This document shows positions 13,847-26,300 of a stretch of DNA of 64,000 nt, piece by piece. The DNA comes from Sitta carolinensis. Taxonomy: Eukaryota; Chordata; Aves; Passeriformes; Sittidae. The stretch's first letter is position 1. Each line of letters opens with the position of its first letter. The position numbers and the translations under genes are program-made. A model generated the notes under the pieces. The model searched no databases. It was not told the origin of the DNA and was given only the letters and a program-made list of their open reading frames with translations. The stretch is taken from assembly GCA_032173965.1 (NCBI GenBank), contig JAVUNC010000004.1, positions 62,804,501 to 62,868,500 of the forward strand. Direction: 5' to 3'.

Positions 13847-15584
13847 AAGAAAAATAGAAAAATGAGTAATTAAAAATGTCAAATATATTTGAAAAATATT
13901 ATGAAATATACATGAAATATACATTTTTATTGCCAAAACAAAGGGCTTATTATAGAAATGAATTATTAAGCTATACGATACTTCAGATTTTATGAACTAA
14001 ATCTACAAATGAATTGAGTGGCTAACTCCAAGTTTAGGTTAACATTTCAGCAACCCACAAATCCTGCTTATATTTGAGGGCAGGACAGGAGATCAACAGG
14101 AAGGCACACTTACACTGTGAAGCTGCTCACAGCCCTACCTCATACCCACTGTCTGCTGGAAACCTCACATTCAGCATTTGGTGGGGGAGGTTAGGAGGGT
14201 GTAGCAGGGTCAGGGCACACATCAGGACTGGGTGCATTGGGAAATACATTCTGAAGTCTCCTCTCTGCCTGATTCATTGAAGGAACTTGAACCTATTCTC
14301 CTCTTTCTCCGGGAACTGGTCAAATGTCAAAGTCATTCAGTGTTTTGAAAAAAGTCAGTCTCAATCTGTCCCACTATAGCTACTTCACTTTGTACATTTC
14401 TTGAAACACGCACATGAATCTATATTTCCCATATGATTACCCTAACTAGAAGGTTAGTTTCACAGGCTCTAATTCCCACTGAGGAAGAACAACTTCAGTA
14501 GGAGGTACTTGCTCAAAAATGTGCTGTGGCCTCAGATATCAGAAATGTATGCTCATATATGGCTCCAAATCAGACCAAATACAAATCTGAATACTTGCCT
14601 GCTATTCTGCCTTCTCAAGAGGAGAGGAAGAGGGAGAGGGAGAGGGAGAGGGAGAGGGGAGGGAAAATTTCTCTATCCCAACACGTGACACACGGTTTTC
14701 AAGGGATTCCATATTGCTTCATGGGAAATTATATACAGAGTGAATTCCACTAAATATTCTGAAGAGAAAGAGTACATCATCCCAGCCTTGTGGAACTGGG
14801 GCCCAACCAAATTACACACTGAACCAGAGAAGCAACTTCTTGGTCTGAGCACCAAAAAGCAATTAAAGGACAAAGAAGCACTGGTCAGACTCTGAGCAAG
14901 CTAAGCAAGGGCAGTTAGATCTTCAAAATGGTACAGAAAAGAGCTGGCATACAAACAATGTAACAGCCAGTTTGGGTGCCACCTTAGGTATGGGTAAATA
15001 TTCCTTGAGCACACCAACCCACCTCCAGAATAATCTTACTTCCTACCAGCCTCAGCTCAGGAAACTCCTGCAATTGCTACAGGAAGAGGTTATCTGCTGG
15101 TACCCTGAACCATCTTCATCTTTAAAAGCTGCCCTCACAAGAACTTGTCAGCAATCTTCCACTAGCAATAATTTGTTTGTAAACAAGAAAATTTAACCCA
15201 AGCTTGGCCTGAGTGACACAAACCATTTAGTGAGAAATGCTTAGGTTCTCTGCACTTAACCTTTCCTAAGATAAAGGAATAAATGCACTTACACGGCCCA
15301 GTGCCAGTTCATAAGTGTCTCCTAACACATGGAAAGCCTCATGCTGCACATACCAGGCAGCAAACAGCGAGAGGTGCTTGTCTTCAGGATCCATATTCCA
15401 GTGTTCATGGGACTGGGGATTGTTAACAGTGGTGTATGTGTGTACCTGGTCATAAAAAATTAAATCATTCTCAAATGTCTGTTCTCTCCCTGCCAAGAGC
15501 ATTATAATCCACGTGGAAATGATGTCTCCTCTGAGGTCACTTTCATGGAGAACACCATCTTGTGACCACCCTCACCTTAAATTT
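13847..15584. other. Intergenic, no gene seen
   Basis: Noncoding sequence with no recognisable gene. It contains the purine hexamer repeat at about 14,621-14,663. The modest open frames on both strands show no known domain or splice-supported continuation. Confidence 0.55.
14621..14663. repeat. (GGGAGA)n purine simple repeat
   Basis: About five tandem copies of an AGAGGG hexamer inside a longer, purely purine run ending in 'ggggagggaaaa'. It is a polypurine microsatellite and can form triplex-type structures in principle. It breaks the surrounding noncoding sequence and has no coding role. Confidence 0.85.
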
Positions 15585-15699
15585 GGGCTTGTCTACACAT
15601 GGAGCTGTTCCTGATTAATTGTTCTTGATGAATGTCATGTGTGGCCACTGCATCCACATGCAGCACTGCTCAGAAAGAGCTCTAAGTGTAAACGAGCCC
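15585..15699. mobile_element. Possible MITE-like inverted-repeat element
   Basis: The 14-base segment 'gggcttgtctacac' at 15,585-15,598 is matched at 15,686-15,699 by 'gtgtaaacgagccc', which is its reverse complement at 12 of 14 positions. They enclose about 87 bases of unique sequence. Short elements with imperfect terminal inverted repeats are typical of old non-autonomous DNA transposons. No clear target-site duplication was found and no family is claimed. Confidence 0.35.
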
Positions 15700-18600
15700 T
15701 TATTCACAATAGGAGCACTAACAAGATCAGGAGGAATGTCCCACGCCCAGCACCTTTTGGGACAGGCATTTCTTAAGCAACAATGTAAGACATTCCTCGG
15801 TCAACGGCTCCAGCCACAAGACACCCTCAGAATATACACCTAACAGGGTGTAAAGCACAGTCCCAGTTACTTTTTGAAAAGCCAGTGATATAGGTGAATG
15901 CTCTCAACTAAATATTCACTGTTCTGACAGGCATCCCTGCCCTCGCAGAAATGGAGGATCCATAGGAGTTAGTTCAAGCTTTGCTGATTTTTTCCAAACA
16001 GCCAAGAAAGGGGCTTCAGCTGACTGCCTGAAGCAGATGAGGCTGCACTTCCTCAACACCAACCCCCAAACTCCTTTATTCCTTGGTAGTCACTGAATCT
16101 GGCAGACTCCTTCCTTGTTTGCTGTGGTTTTAAGCTCTCATTCTCACTTGAATTATTTTCTGTCCACATATTTCTGATGCACAGAGACATCCTTCTTTCT
16201 CAGCAAGTTTTGGTTGGGTTTGGTTTCCCCTCCAAGTTGGTTCAATTATATATTATTATAGAGAGCCAAACTGTTATTACTCCAAGTGCCACAATTCAAA
16301 AGTACTTTCTTGAACAATTATTTACTGGTTTTGCTTCTGCTAAGCACCTACACAGTTCTTTCAGTTCTGTCAGTGAACAGAATTTAAATAATAATTCCCA
16401 GCAGAAGTTATTAAACCAAAGTCACCTAAGCACTTCAGTTTTCTTATTTATATACACAAAACTAAAAAAGTACTTATATTTTCTAACCAAGATAAAACAT
16501 ATTTTGATAGAGATCATATCTGCTGATTTTTTTTTATTTTCGAGGTTTTATCTTAAAATATTTCTATTTTTATAATAATTCAAAACGTGAACATTTAGTT
16601 TTACAGACATTAATAATCATAATGAAATACCTGTAAATATAAACCAGCGTGATATTACCTACATTTTCTTCATTTTTTAAAATCTTATTTGCTAAGTTTT
16701 GAGTGTTTAGGTTTTCTGGTTTCTAGGGAGGGGTGAGTGCAGATGGAGGTTTAACTGCCTGTTTATTTCATCTGGAAAATGATATGCCTGTTGTTAGATG
16801 TGGCTTTGGAATTCTCTTTTAACAGTATATCACTTGTTTTAGACCAGGTGTTGACTGGTCAAATTACAGGAACATGAAGTATAATTTGTACTTGTCACAC
16901 AGGCAGCCTTTTCTTAAAGGCATTAAGTACTATCTTTTTCACCTGATTCAGTGAAAAGATATCTAAATGTGTGGTGGGCAGTTACACCCTCTCAATGTGC
17001 CTCCACCCACATCACCCTGCGGATGGTGCTTTGTTATCTCAGCACTGAAATCATGCTGGACCCAGCTGGAAAAGAGGCAAAGAAAGTAATGTGGGAGGGG
17101 CAGAGCTCTTAGAAACCATTCCTGGTTTTGTAAATAGGAAAAAGCAATTTTAATTCAAGATGATGTAGTTTCCAAGTGATTAAGCCAGAGAGAAAGATGA
17201 TTTATTTTTCCAGTAGAATTGGAAAAGGCATGTAGGGAGTCACTAATGCTCTCACGGGTCCAAACTGCCAGACAGAGGGGCCCAACACTATATTCCTAAA
17301 ATCTCAGGCTAAGTTTTTCATTAGCCACTAATTTGACATTATAAGCACCGATAAGTCAATCGAAAGTATTGGTATTGAGGTCCCTTTATTTCCAATTCGA
17401 CCAGTTTGGAGAAAATTCAGACTAAGTTTAGTCCAATCCCCTGAATCGAGTGTGTGTTGCCCCAGGCATTTCCAAGTTGTTCAAGGGCTGCATTGCAGGC
17501 TTGGACCATCACCAGCTGTCAAAGTGGATTTGGTGTGCAAGTAGAGCAAAGCTTCTGGTTTAGTTTCTCTAAAAAGAAACAAAATTTAGTTAGCTCATAC
17601 CAAAAATACTTTGCAAACTAAACCGGAGCTCTGTAAGTGGAGACAATTGGGGAAATAACTTCAAAACTGCATTGCTGCTCCAACCTGGAATACCATGCAC
17701 AGCCTCAGGCACTAGGAAAAAGAATCTTGATTTCCAAAGCAGCCAAGTGCCAAGAGAACCCTTAAGTAAACTTACTGTTTACCTTACAAAATAAAAATAT
17801 AACAGTAAAATACATAAGAATGGCCAATTAATTTTTTTTTTTAATCCCACACGATAGAAATATTGAAGTCTCATCTATTCTTTCTAATGCCTCATATGAT
17901 AAATTACAGAATTAGAACTCCTAAGTTGTGTTTAGAACAGGGAATGGGAAGCCAAATATTCAGGCCAAAAGCTACAAAGGTCTAAGGCACTAAGCAGCTG
18001 TGTAGATGGCCAGCTCACATTGAAATCACTCAAGCACAGTGAGGTGCCTAAATAACATTGTGCCTCCTGTCTCCTTCTTCACCAAATGAACTAGGGCAAA
18101 TAATCTTTAGATTTCTGGGGTTAGATTAATGGATCTTTGCTCAGACAGTTATATAATAATTTTGCACTTCACTTCAAATGCAAAAACAACTGAGAGACTT
18201 TCAGACTGTAGATAAACTAATAATACACTGCACTTTTAGTTTGTTATTCAAGGGATGTTACATAAAGGGGGATTGATTTTGCAGCTATTGCACTTAAGCA
18301 GCTCCTATTTGGGGCAATGGGTGCTTGTGTGGGAAGAACTGCTGTGGAAGCAGTCCCCATAATGCACTTATTGACAAGATTAATCCTCAGTTTTCCTTCA
18401 AAGTGATTGCAAGCTGCATCACCGTTACAGTGATCTTAGATGGTTTCTGTGTATTTTCCCATGTGGTTTTAGCAAGAAGTTTTAAAAAGTTATAGGCAAA
18501 AGCTTGATTAAAAAGAAAATAAAATCCCTAAATTGGGTCATATGTAGGACATTCCTCTTGGTAATCTCTCTGTATTATAGAACAGCCTCACAATTTAAAT

Positions 18601-20677
18601 AGAAGTCAACCCAATTTACAAAATTGGATTGGACAAAACACTAGAGAACATGTTACAGTACAGGGAGTCATCATGCATACACAGTGCAGATGCACTGCTG
18701 AATGACCTAACTTGCCCATTTGCATCTCTAATTTCTATGATATAATCTCCATTCCACACTGCAATTATTAGAGAAAGAAATTAATTTCTTGGTTTCAAGG
18801 AAGTTAGTAGAGGAATAGAGGGGTGAAGAGAGGAAATCGAATTTTGCAGAGACATGATTCCAAAAATAATTCAGAAAGGAAAAATCCTGTAGAAGAAGAG
18901 GGTAAAAAGTTATGGAAGAGAATTGACATTCAACATGCTGTTAAAATTCTACATTGCTAGAAAAATGGCAACAAAGTCACTCCTTGTTTCTATTGCATTC
19001 CAACTGTTTTGTTCTTTTCCACTATTCTTTGCCATTTGTTTTTATATTTACTGTTCCATATACCAATTAAGAATTCTTAGCAGGTCTTCCAAGCAGTAGA
19101 AATTTAAATTAGATTACAAAAAGAACCTCAAAAGCAGAATGAGATTTTAAATGGATCATTGAAACTAACTGCAAAATTCTTTTATCAGAAGGGGGGAAAG
19201 TAATACTTTTTAAGTGTGCCTTAAAATTAATCCAAAATGAGTATCACTTATTTTCAGCATGTCAGATTTGGAAGGTCTACTCTGAGGTTAATGTGAAAGT
19301 GAATGTAAAAATATCTTAAGCTTTTTATTTGCCAAACTAGAATACCATGAAGTGAAAATTTTAGGAAACCAAGTTGTTATCAACAGTACCAGCCATATAG
19401 TAAGTATAGTGCCCTAAAGTATATTCCATTGAGGGAACTGAACTGGGGGACAAGTTGCTCAGGATAAGAGTTGCTGCTTCTCCTTCTGCCACATGGAATA
19501 ATAAAAAAGGTATCTGGCTGCATGTTTCTTGAAGGAAACTGCAGTTCTGCCATGCAGTTACTCAGTGTTGTATAAGCTGGCAAAATAGGTGGTCCAACCT
19601 TTCCCCCACTCAACTGAACTCCCATCTTTGCCTCCTGCCCCATGCTGGCATGATGGCCATATGTTGACCAGAATCACAGCTCATCTTGTCACATTTAAAC
19701 CTGTTATCTTTCACTAGCAAAAAACCAGCAAGTAGTAAGCAAGGCCACCTACAAAAATCGCAGTGTCTGCTGTTTGGGAGGCAGTGGCTTGTCTGCACCA
19801 GTGTTTTTTTCTGAAGTCTCTGAGGACTGACAAGGCTGGTCTAACCCCACCAGTATCAGGGATGCTCAGTGCACAGCTGCGGATGGAGCTCCCTCGACAG
19901 CGACTGTTTCAACTCCTTCCACTTTGCCAAAGGTTAAACAGTAGCTGTGCCCCACCCATTACCAGGGCTTCACAGCCAGTGGAAAAAAAAAAATTAACAA
20001 ACACCCACATCGAATCCTTTTAAGAAAGTATGTCCCTTCCTGTGAAAGGCCTCAATTTCAAAGAATCTCTGCTCTCGGGTGCTGCACCACTTCCCACACA
20101 CTGTCACAAGTCTCTATGACTTGGTGCTGTTATTTTCTGGTACCAGGTGATCTCAAATCCCTTCTTTTTTTTAAGTAATTTTCCATTCCTCACACCTATG
20201 AAGAAGAGTTTAATAAAGGTGATTCACCTAAAGCTAAGTGATCTCTGTGCACAGTTTTGGCTTATTTCCTGGGCCAAACCAAAGGATTCACCACATAGGA
20301 CCACAACTCTCCTCCAGGCTGATAGTTCCCAGCTCATGGGAACACCAAGACAAGCCTGCTCCAAATCCCAAAATGTGCACAGCCACCTACCCCAACAGGC
20401 TTGGCAGCAAGGGGCACTCGGGCAGGTGCTGCTAGTCGAGGTGGTGGCCAGGCAGAGGAGGGCAATCCACTTGAGGATTGAGGAGTTGTGGAGGCTGTTG
20501 TGTGAGGCCTGAGAAGACACTCCAGGGATTGGGGGGGCAGGCAGAGAGGAGCTCTCTCTGAGGGGAAGCCCAGCTCCTACACTTGATAGACCTGGTGTCT
20601 GAGAGAAGCCTCTCCTGCAGGCGAAACAGAAACCTGGGGAATTTTCCAAAGGGACAAAGTGGCAGCTGCTGATAAGT
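15700..20677. other. Intergenic with possible conserved regulatory blocks
   Basis: No genes were recognised. The block at about 17,290-17,650 keeps several CpG dinucleotides in an AT-rich, otherwise CpG-poor background and looks like unique regulatory sequence. The stretch at about 18,100-18,430 has several TAAT/ATTA motifs and no sign of repeats. Both are pattern judgements only. Confidence 0.4.
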
Positions 20678-21220
20678 TGTCTGGTTTTTAAAAATGTATT
20701 TTTGTTGTTCCTGAACCTGACTTTGAATTTGTCTCTGTGAAAGTTTCTGTTTCCCCCAGCCCAGTGTCTGAAGAAGAGGTCGAGATCCTCTGTTCTCTTG
20801 TTTTTTCAAGGATTGTTTATTCTTGTTAACTTACATTTGTGGCTCTGACCTGCTGAGATCTTTCTTGCAGGCCAGGTTGTGAAAAACTCCCCCTGCCCTT
20901 GGGGCAGTGTTATCTTTTATACTAAAAATTATATATGCTTTATTTACAATAACTCTCCAATACTTATCAACAATATTAAACCGTGTACTTCTACTCTAAA
21001 CCAACTAAAATGTGCCACCATCACAGCAGAAGATGGAGGACAAAAGACAAAGAAGGACAGGGACACGCCCTAAATTCTCCATCTTTGCCCCTTAAACTCA
21101 CATTCTAAAACCTCGAAATTCTACTTTTTCACCCTGTGATATGTTAACTATCATTCTACCTAAATTCTCGTGACTTATAAATTTTCCAGGACAGTCAGAG
21201 GGATGTCTTGGCTTCCCACA
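20678..21220 (-). mobile_element. Solo LTR, ERVK-like, minus orientation
   Basis: Read on the minus strand, the element starts TGTGGGAA and ends ...ACCAGACA, the TG...CA termini of a retroviral LTR. The minus strand has TATAAAAG (plus-strand 20,914-20,921) and an AATAAA polyadenylation signal (plus-strand 20,816-20,821) in U3-R order. Flanking six-base sequences ATAAGT (20,672-20,677) and ATCAGT (21,221-21,226) match at 5 of 6, as expected for a slightly decayed 6-bp target duplication, which fits class II (ERVK-type) insertions. It is homologous along its length to the inverted copy at 60,264-60,922 and is shorter through internal deletion. No gag, pol or env remains beside it, so it is a solo LTR left by recombination. 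Confidence 0.8.
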
Positions 21221-21599
21221 ATCAGTCAGTACCAACTTTAGTCACGCAAGCATGGGATCATTGGGTTAAAAGTGAACCCTCAGCGAGCCCCAAACTGGGG
21301 GTGAGTATGTGGATGCACTATTGCTGAGGAAACTTCATTTCTCTATCTTTTTTTCTTCAGCTCCTGAGTGGCTGAGAGAACTGCTTCTGCAGAGATTCTA
21401 CTTGTACAAAACACAACAGCCTGCTGAAATAGATGTAGTTTATAAAGTAGCTCCCCATCACAGCAGCACTGCAGTAATACAGACCTGAAAGTCACCTGTA
21501 CAGAACACCGAAAAAAAACCACTCATAGCAACAAAATCTTCTGGGTCAATAAACAAAAGTTTGTGGAAAAGAAAGAAGGCTTTGATGTTAGTGCTTGGG
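21221..21599. other. Intergenic spacer between solo LTR and CR1
   Basis: Noncoding sequence of about 380 bases. Nothing recognisable beyond a short T-rich run near 21,343. The left edge of the downstream CR1 is blurred and may begin within this stretch. Confidence 0.4.
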
Positions 21600-22260
21600 A
21601 TTTTGAGCAATTTTGTGAAGTGGTAATGGGGAACCAGGGGATGTTACTTAAACAGTGCAAAGGCTTTGAATAAAGAGGGTTCACAAAAGGAAAGCCAGTT
21701 GTCAGGAGAAGAGGGGTAACACCCTGCCAGTCATGGATGCAAATCCAGTTAGGGATAGCATGCAGGGGTAGAGCAGGAATAATTGCTTGGTTCTCTTCAC
21801 AGCATTCAAGTAGTGGGGTGCCTCTAGGATCAATACAGACAGTGGCATTGTTTAATGTACTTATTGAGTTCCTACTAGGAAAGCTGGATCTGTAAGAGCA
21901 GTGGGCAAGACAAGGCTGGTGAGGCACCATGGTAAGCCTTGACGACACTACGTAACTGAGTAATGCATCAGCAAAGGGAATGCAGTGTAGATGAGTGCAC
22001 AGTAATGCACCTTGGAAGGCATGATTTAAACTACTCATATACACAGATGGGTTCTGAATTAATTGTAACTTTTCAACAAAAAGATTGAGGCATCTGTGTG
22101 GACAGCTTAATGAAGACGTCTGCTCAGTGTGCTTCAGTGGTCAAACTCAGAAAACAAGCTGTAATAAAAAAAAATGGATGACAGAAGATACTGTAACATG
22201 ATTATATAAAAAACATTCATAAAAAAATTCAGTTATCCAACCTCAGAAGGATGCAGAAGA
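21600..22260 (+). mobile_element. Ancient CR1 LINE fragment, reverse-transcriptase region
   Basis: The sequence follows the 3' part of the CR1 reverse-transcriptase region. Landmarks are 'ggggtgcctctaggatcaat' near 21,817, 'cattgtttaatgtacttatt' near 21,847, 'agtaatgcaccttggaaggc' near 22,001, and the segment 'gaggcatctgtgtggacag' near 22,088. After these comes 'gacagaagatactgtaacat' near 22,179. The frame is broken by stops and indels, so it is a dead copy. It resembles older sauropsid CR1 subfamilies more than the short young copies elsewhere in the window. Edges are approximate. Confidence 0.7.
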
Positions 22261-23285
22261 GAAACCTGCCTAGAGAAAAAAACAAATTAACTTGTAGAGG
22301 CCAATCATGCCAAGTGCTGCATATGTCCTGAGTTACTGACTTCAGTGCATCCTAAATTCTCAGCACCTCAACTGAGCAGACTGATGACTTTTAAAGAAAG
22401 AGTACATGAAGGTTTGTTCAATGAAGGACAGAATGGACATGGCATGTTTATGTATCTAGTTCATAATAAGGAAACATGTAGAAGGACATAGTCTCTCAAT
22501 GCAGCCTGTAACTAATCTGTAGAAAACTGGTCATAAACTGTTACTGTGGTAAATAGCTTTGTTTACCACCAAAACTGAGGAGACTTAAACATGCATTAAA
22601 AAAAGAAAGGAAACACAGCCTCTCTGCTCATGTAAATAGAGTCAGTCCATTAACTGTTGCAATCAGTTGAACTGATTATACAAGCCACAGAGGTACCATT
22701 TCATCAGTTGTACAGAAAATAAAAATGACAAGAGCCTTCAATTTCCAGTGCTCAAGAGCCGGCAGGGCTAAGATAGAAATCCCTCAGATTTATGTCTCCA
22801 CCAGTGATGATATAACTGGCAAGTTGCTTCCTATTAAAGTTTTGTCCTCTCAGTTGTACAGTCATGAGGGAATCCTTCCTCAGGTATTGTTGAATGCCAG
22901 ATGCATCATGAGTTCTCTAGAAGACATTAATGTTGGCATTGCAAGTTAGGCAGATACTGAACTTAGTGTACCAGCAGCTTTTTCTGCACTATGAATACCT
23001 GTCTTCAGGCAAAATACATGTGACTGAATTTCAGATGTCCTTTTAGCTATTTGTTCTTTTGGAAATCAAGTTCCCTTGTGCTGTAGGAAAAAAAAATTGA
23101 GTGAGGGATAATACATGAGAAGCAGTATGTCAGTTTAAAATAGCATAATTCAGAGCTATAGACTGAATAAGTCAGTCACAGAACATTTTGTTTTATTCTG
23201 CAAGACCAAATATAATATTCAAGACAATATAATATTCAAGACAAAAATAACAATAACAATAATAATAATTATAGTAATATATAAC

Positions 23286-23349
<64 letters not shown>

Positions 23350-26300
23350 CAACTAGCTTGGAGAATTTATACATGAAAGACAATGAATGAAATGTTCAAA
23401 ACATTGTAAACCATTAGGAGTTTTGCCCTTAAATGTGAAGTTATAGAAAAATCTGTAAGTGAAAATACAGAGTGGTGCATATTTTTCAAAATGTTGGAGG
23501 AGTAAAAGCAATATATACGTGTCCATTAGTAGTATCCTCTTCCTACCCTGGCATGGGAGTGGGGGGTGGGAGGGAGGGGGATTGGGCTGCAGACAACCTC
23601 ATTGAAGTAAAAGTGTAGGTCAGCCATCACCCTTGGAGGAAATATTTTTCTTAAGATCTTGAAGACAACTTCAGATGGATGCAAGAGCCCTAACACATAT
23701 TCGTGCTATCGCTGAACACCTTCCACACCAAAGCAAATCATGTGACATTTGGTTTATCATGTATGGGCATTACAAGGAGGAAATTTGTTGGATTTAACAT
23801 TTTCTAAATGAATGGGAATTGGTTATTGGGGTGTCAAAGCCTAGAGGGAGGAAAGAGGCCGTGGATGTGGTTATGCAAAGAAGTTGTTGAAGAAGGTAAC
23901 TTTACTGTGATTGATAGTATGTGGCTGGACTGCTGCCATTCACCCTGTGAGAGATTTGGTGGGGGGTTTGCACGTAGCTGCAGGAAATGGAAGGAAAATT
24001 GCATGATCTTCCTGGACAAGAGCTATGAGGATTGAAAGTTTGCAGGGATAATTCATCCTGGAGCAGAAAGGAAGCAAGAGCCTCCAAAGAGTCTTGCAGA
24101 GGTAATTGGTAAGAGGCACTGGGAGTGGAATATTTAGGACACGGGGAAGGCAGAGAAGAGAGAGGAGAATTTTGTCCTGTTGCTTGGGTGGGACTGAATA
24201 CAAGGTTATCAGAAGGGTTACCTTTTGGATGAGATTCAAAATGCCAGAGTGGATCCTGCCTACACTGAAGTCAGTCATGGTAATGACTATTTCTATTGAC
24301 ATCAAGGTGGCTGGAGCCCCACTCATGATCTGAAATAAATGCAGAAAACTAGGATAGCTGTAAAATGCTGTGATGTCAAGTATCTGTGGCCACAGTAGTG
24401 ATTCTTAGGCATTAACCCAAAAAGATCTCTGCTAGGCATTTTCTAGGAGAAAGGTATCATTTTTTTCCACTTTACAGAGAGATAAACTGAGGTCTATAGA
24501 GGACTTTCAGAAGAAGAGAGGAATTTGGGTGCTTAAGTCTGATTTTAATTACTCTGCTGGAGCTGGGAGAGAGGAGAGAACACATACCCTGGCTCCTGGC
24601 CTTTTGATGAGACCACTGCACAGCTATTAAAGGACTTGTTTTCCTTTCTGATTACATTTGACCATTTAAATCCATTTAAGCTTCTACTCTAAAAGGAAAA
24701 GAGTGCATGCTCAATTCTGGAGTAATTAGGTAACGTTGGTATTATGCTCTGAAGCTGTGAAGTGCTAATTTATGTAAAAGGCGAGTAGTAGTATTATTAG
24801 TGCTTGAGTATGATATCATCAGGCTGACACATAAGAACAACAAAGTGTGAAAAATTACATACATCTGCTGTGCCTTCCTAAAAACAACTGAAACAAAAAA
24901 TAATCAATTGAAAAAAAAATTGATGGTGCAGTTTGCAACACTCATAAAGATATGCCTGATAAGAAAACAGGGTGTGTATTTCCAAATAAGGGGCTAGCAG
25001 ATTTGAGTTTTGAGTAGTTTTAGGAAATATAAACTATTTTGAATATTTACATTGCTTTGTTTACATTTCGTTATTTTTCAGGGTTTGACTGACTTACTGA
25101 ACATATTTCAGAGCAAAACTTAAAACATACTAGAATCGAGTCTGTCGTTTCCAAATCCTCGGGCCCACGAAACAGCTACTTACACAAATGGAAACAACAT
25201 TTGCTGGTGCCAACCAAAATGAAAGGCTGAAGGAAAGCAGGAAGTAATCCACATAGAAAGCGTGTAACTAATCTTGAGAGGGACAGCAGCAAGGCTCCTC
25301 TGCAGCAAGCATTCAGGAAGGGAGAAGCACAGATAGGCATCTTCTACACTGAGAATGGCCTGTCTGAGCAAGATTAACCCTTGCCACAGAAAACAAAGAT
25401 AACCTATCGCGTTCCAGAGAACAGACAATGTGAAGTGCTGGATTGAGATGAGACCAAATTTGAAATATAAAGCCTCAAAATACAGCTTTGGAGTAAAAAG
25501 GTTCTCAAGTAAAGAAAGGCAGTGAAAATCCACTGATATGACAAGTCAGACTGGAATGATTCCCAGATTCTTCCCCTTGTAAAAAATAAACCACTGGAGA
25601 AGGTGCATGCAAAGTAAGATGCCTAAAATGACAAACAAGATGAGAAGGTTTATTGTTTACAAATTCTCCTGAACCTGCAGCATATTTCTAAAGGCCTGGA
25701 ATGGATGGTGCTGCCATTACCACACAGTACACACGTCATAATTATTTAATTTAGGAGAAGAACATAATCAAATTAAAGGAGAAAATGTAACTGAAACTGC
25801 AACTGTCTGCTGACAATATGATACGTGACACCAACACCACAGCTGCTTGTAATCCTTTATCATCAAGAGGAGGACTAAACTACTTCCCTATTTCTTTAAA
25901 TAAAAATTTAAAGTGGCAAAGTTGCTGGAGAAGCCTTAATGACCATAGTGATTATATGGAACAACTTCTTTCCTACATACTGCAACACCAGATTTGCACA
26001 CATTGTTTGCTGTACACAGAACTCTTGTAGTCCCATGAAAGTCAGTTTTTCTCACATGATTTACAGAGATTCTGCTGCATATGATACAATTAGGTCCAAT
26101 AAGCATATCCAAAGTACATGCTTATCCATATCTAAATTGGTGTTCAGCTTTGCAACAGACATTTATATTATTCCATTGATTAAGTCCAGATTGTGCCCTT
26201 GCAATTTCAGTATTTCTGACTTGAAGGAAGTGTTAGTAAAATTAACGTGTTTATCATATAAGAGAATTATATTTTAATTGGGTATTATTAAATTCAGGCC

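Noticed and set aside
21523..22044. 173-codon open frame on the minus strand
   Set aside because: Antisense of an old CR1 fragment; no recognisable protein.
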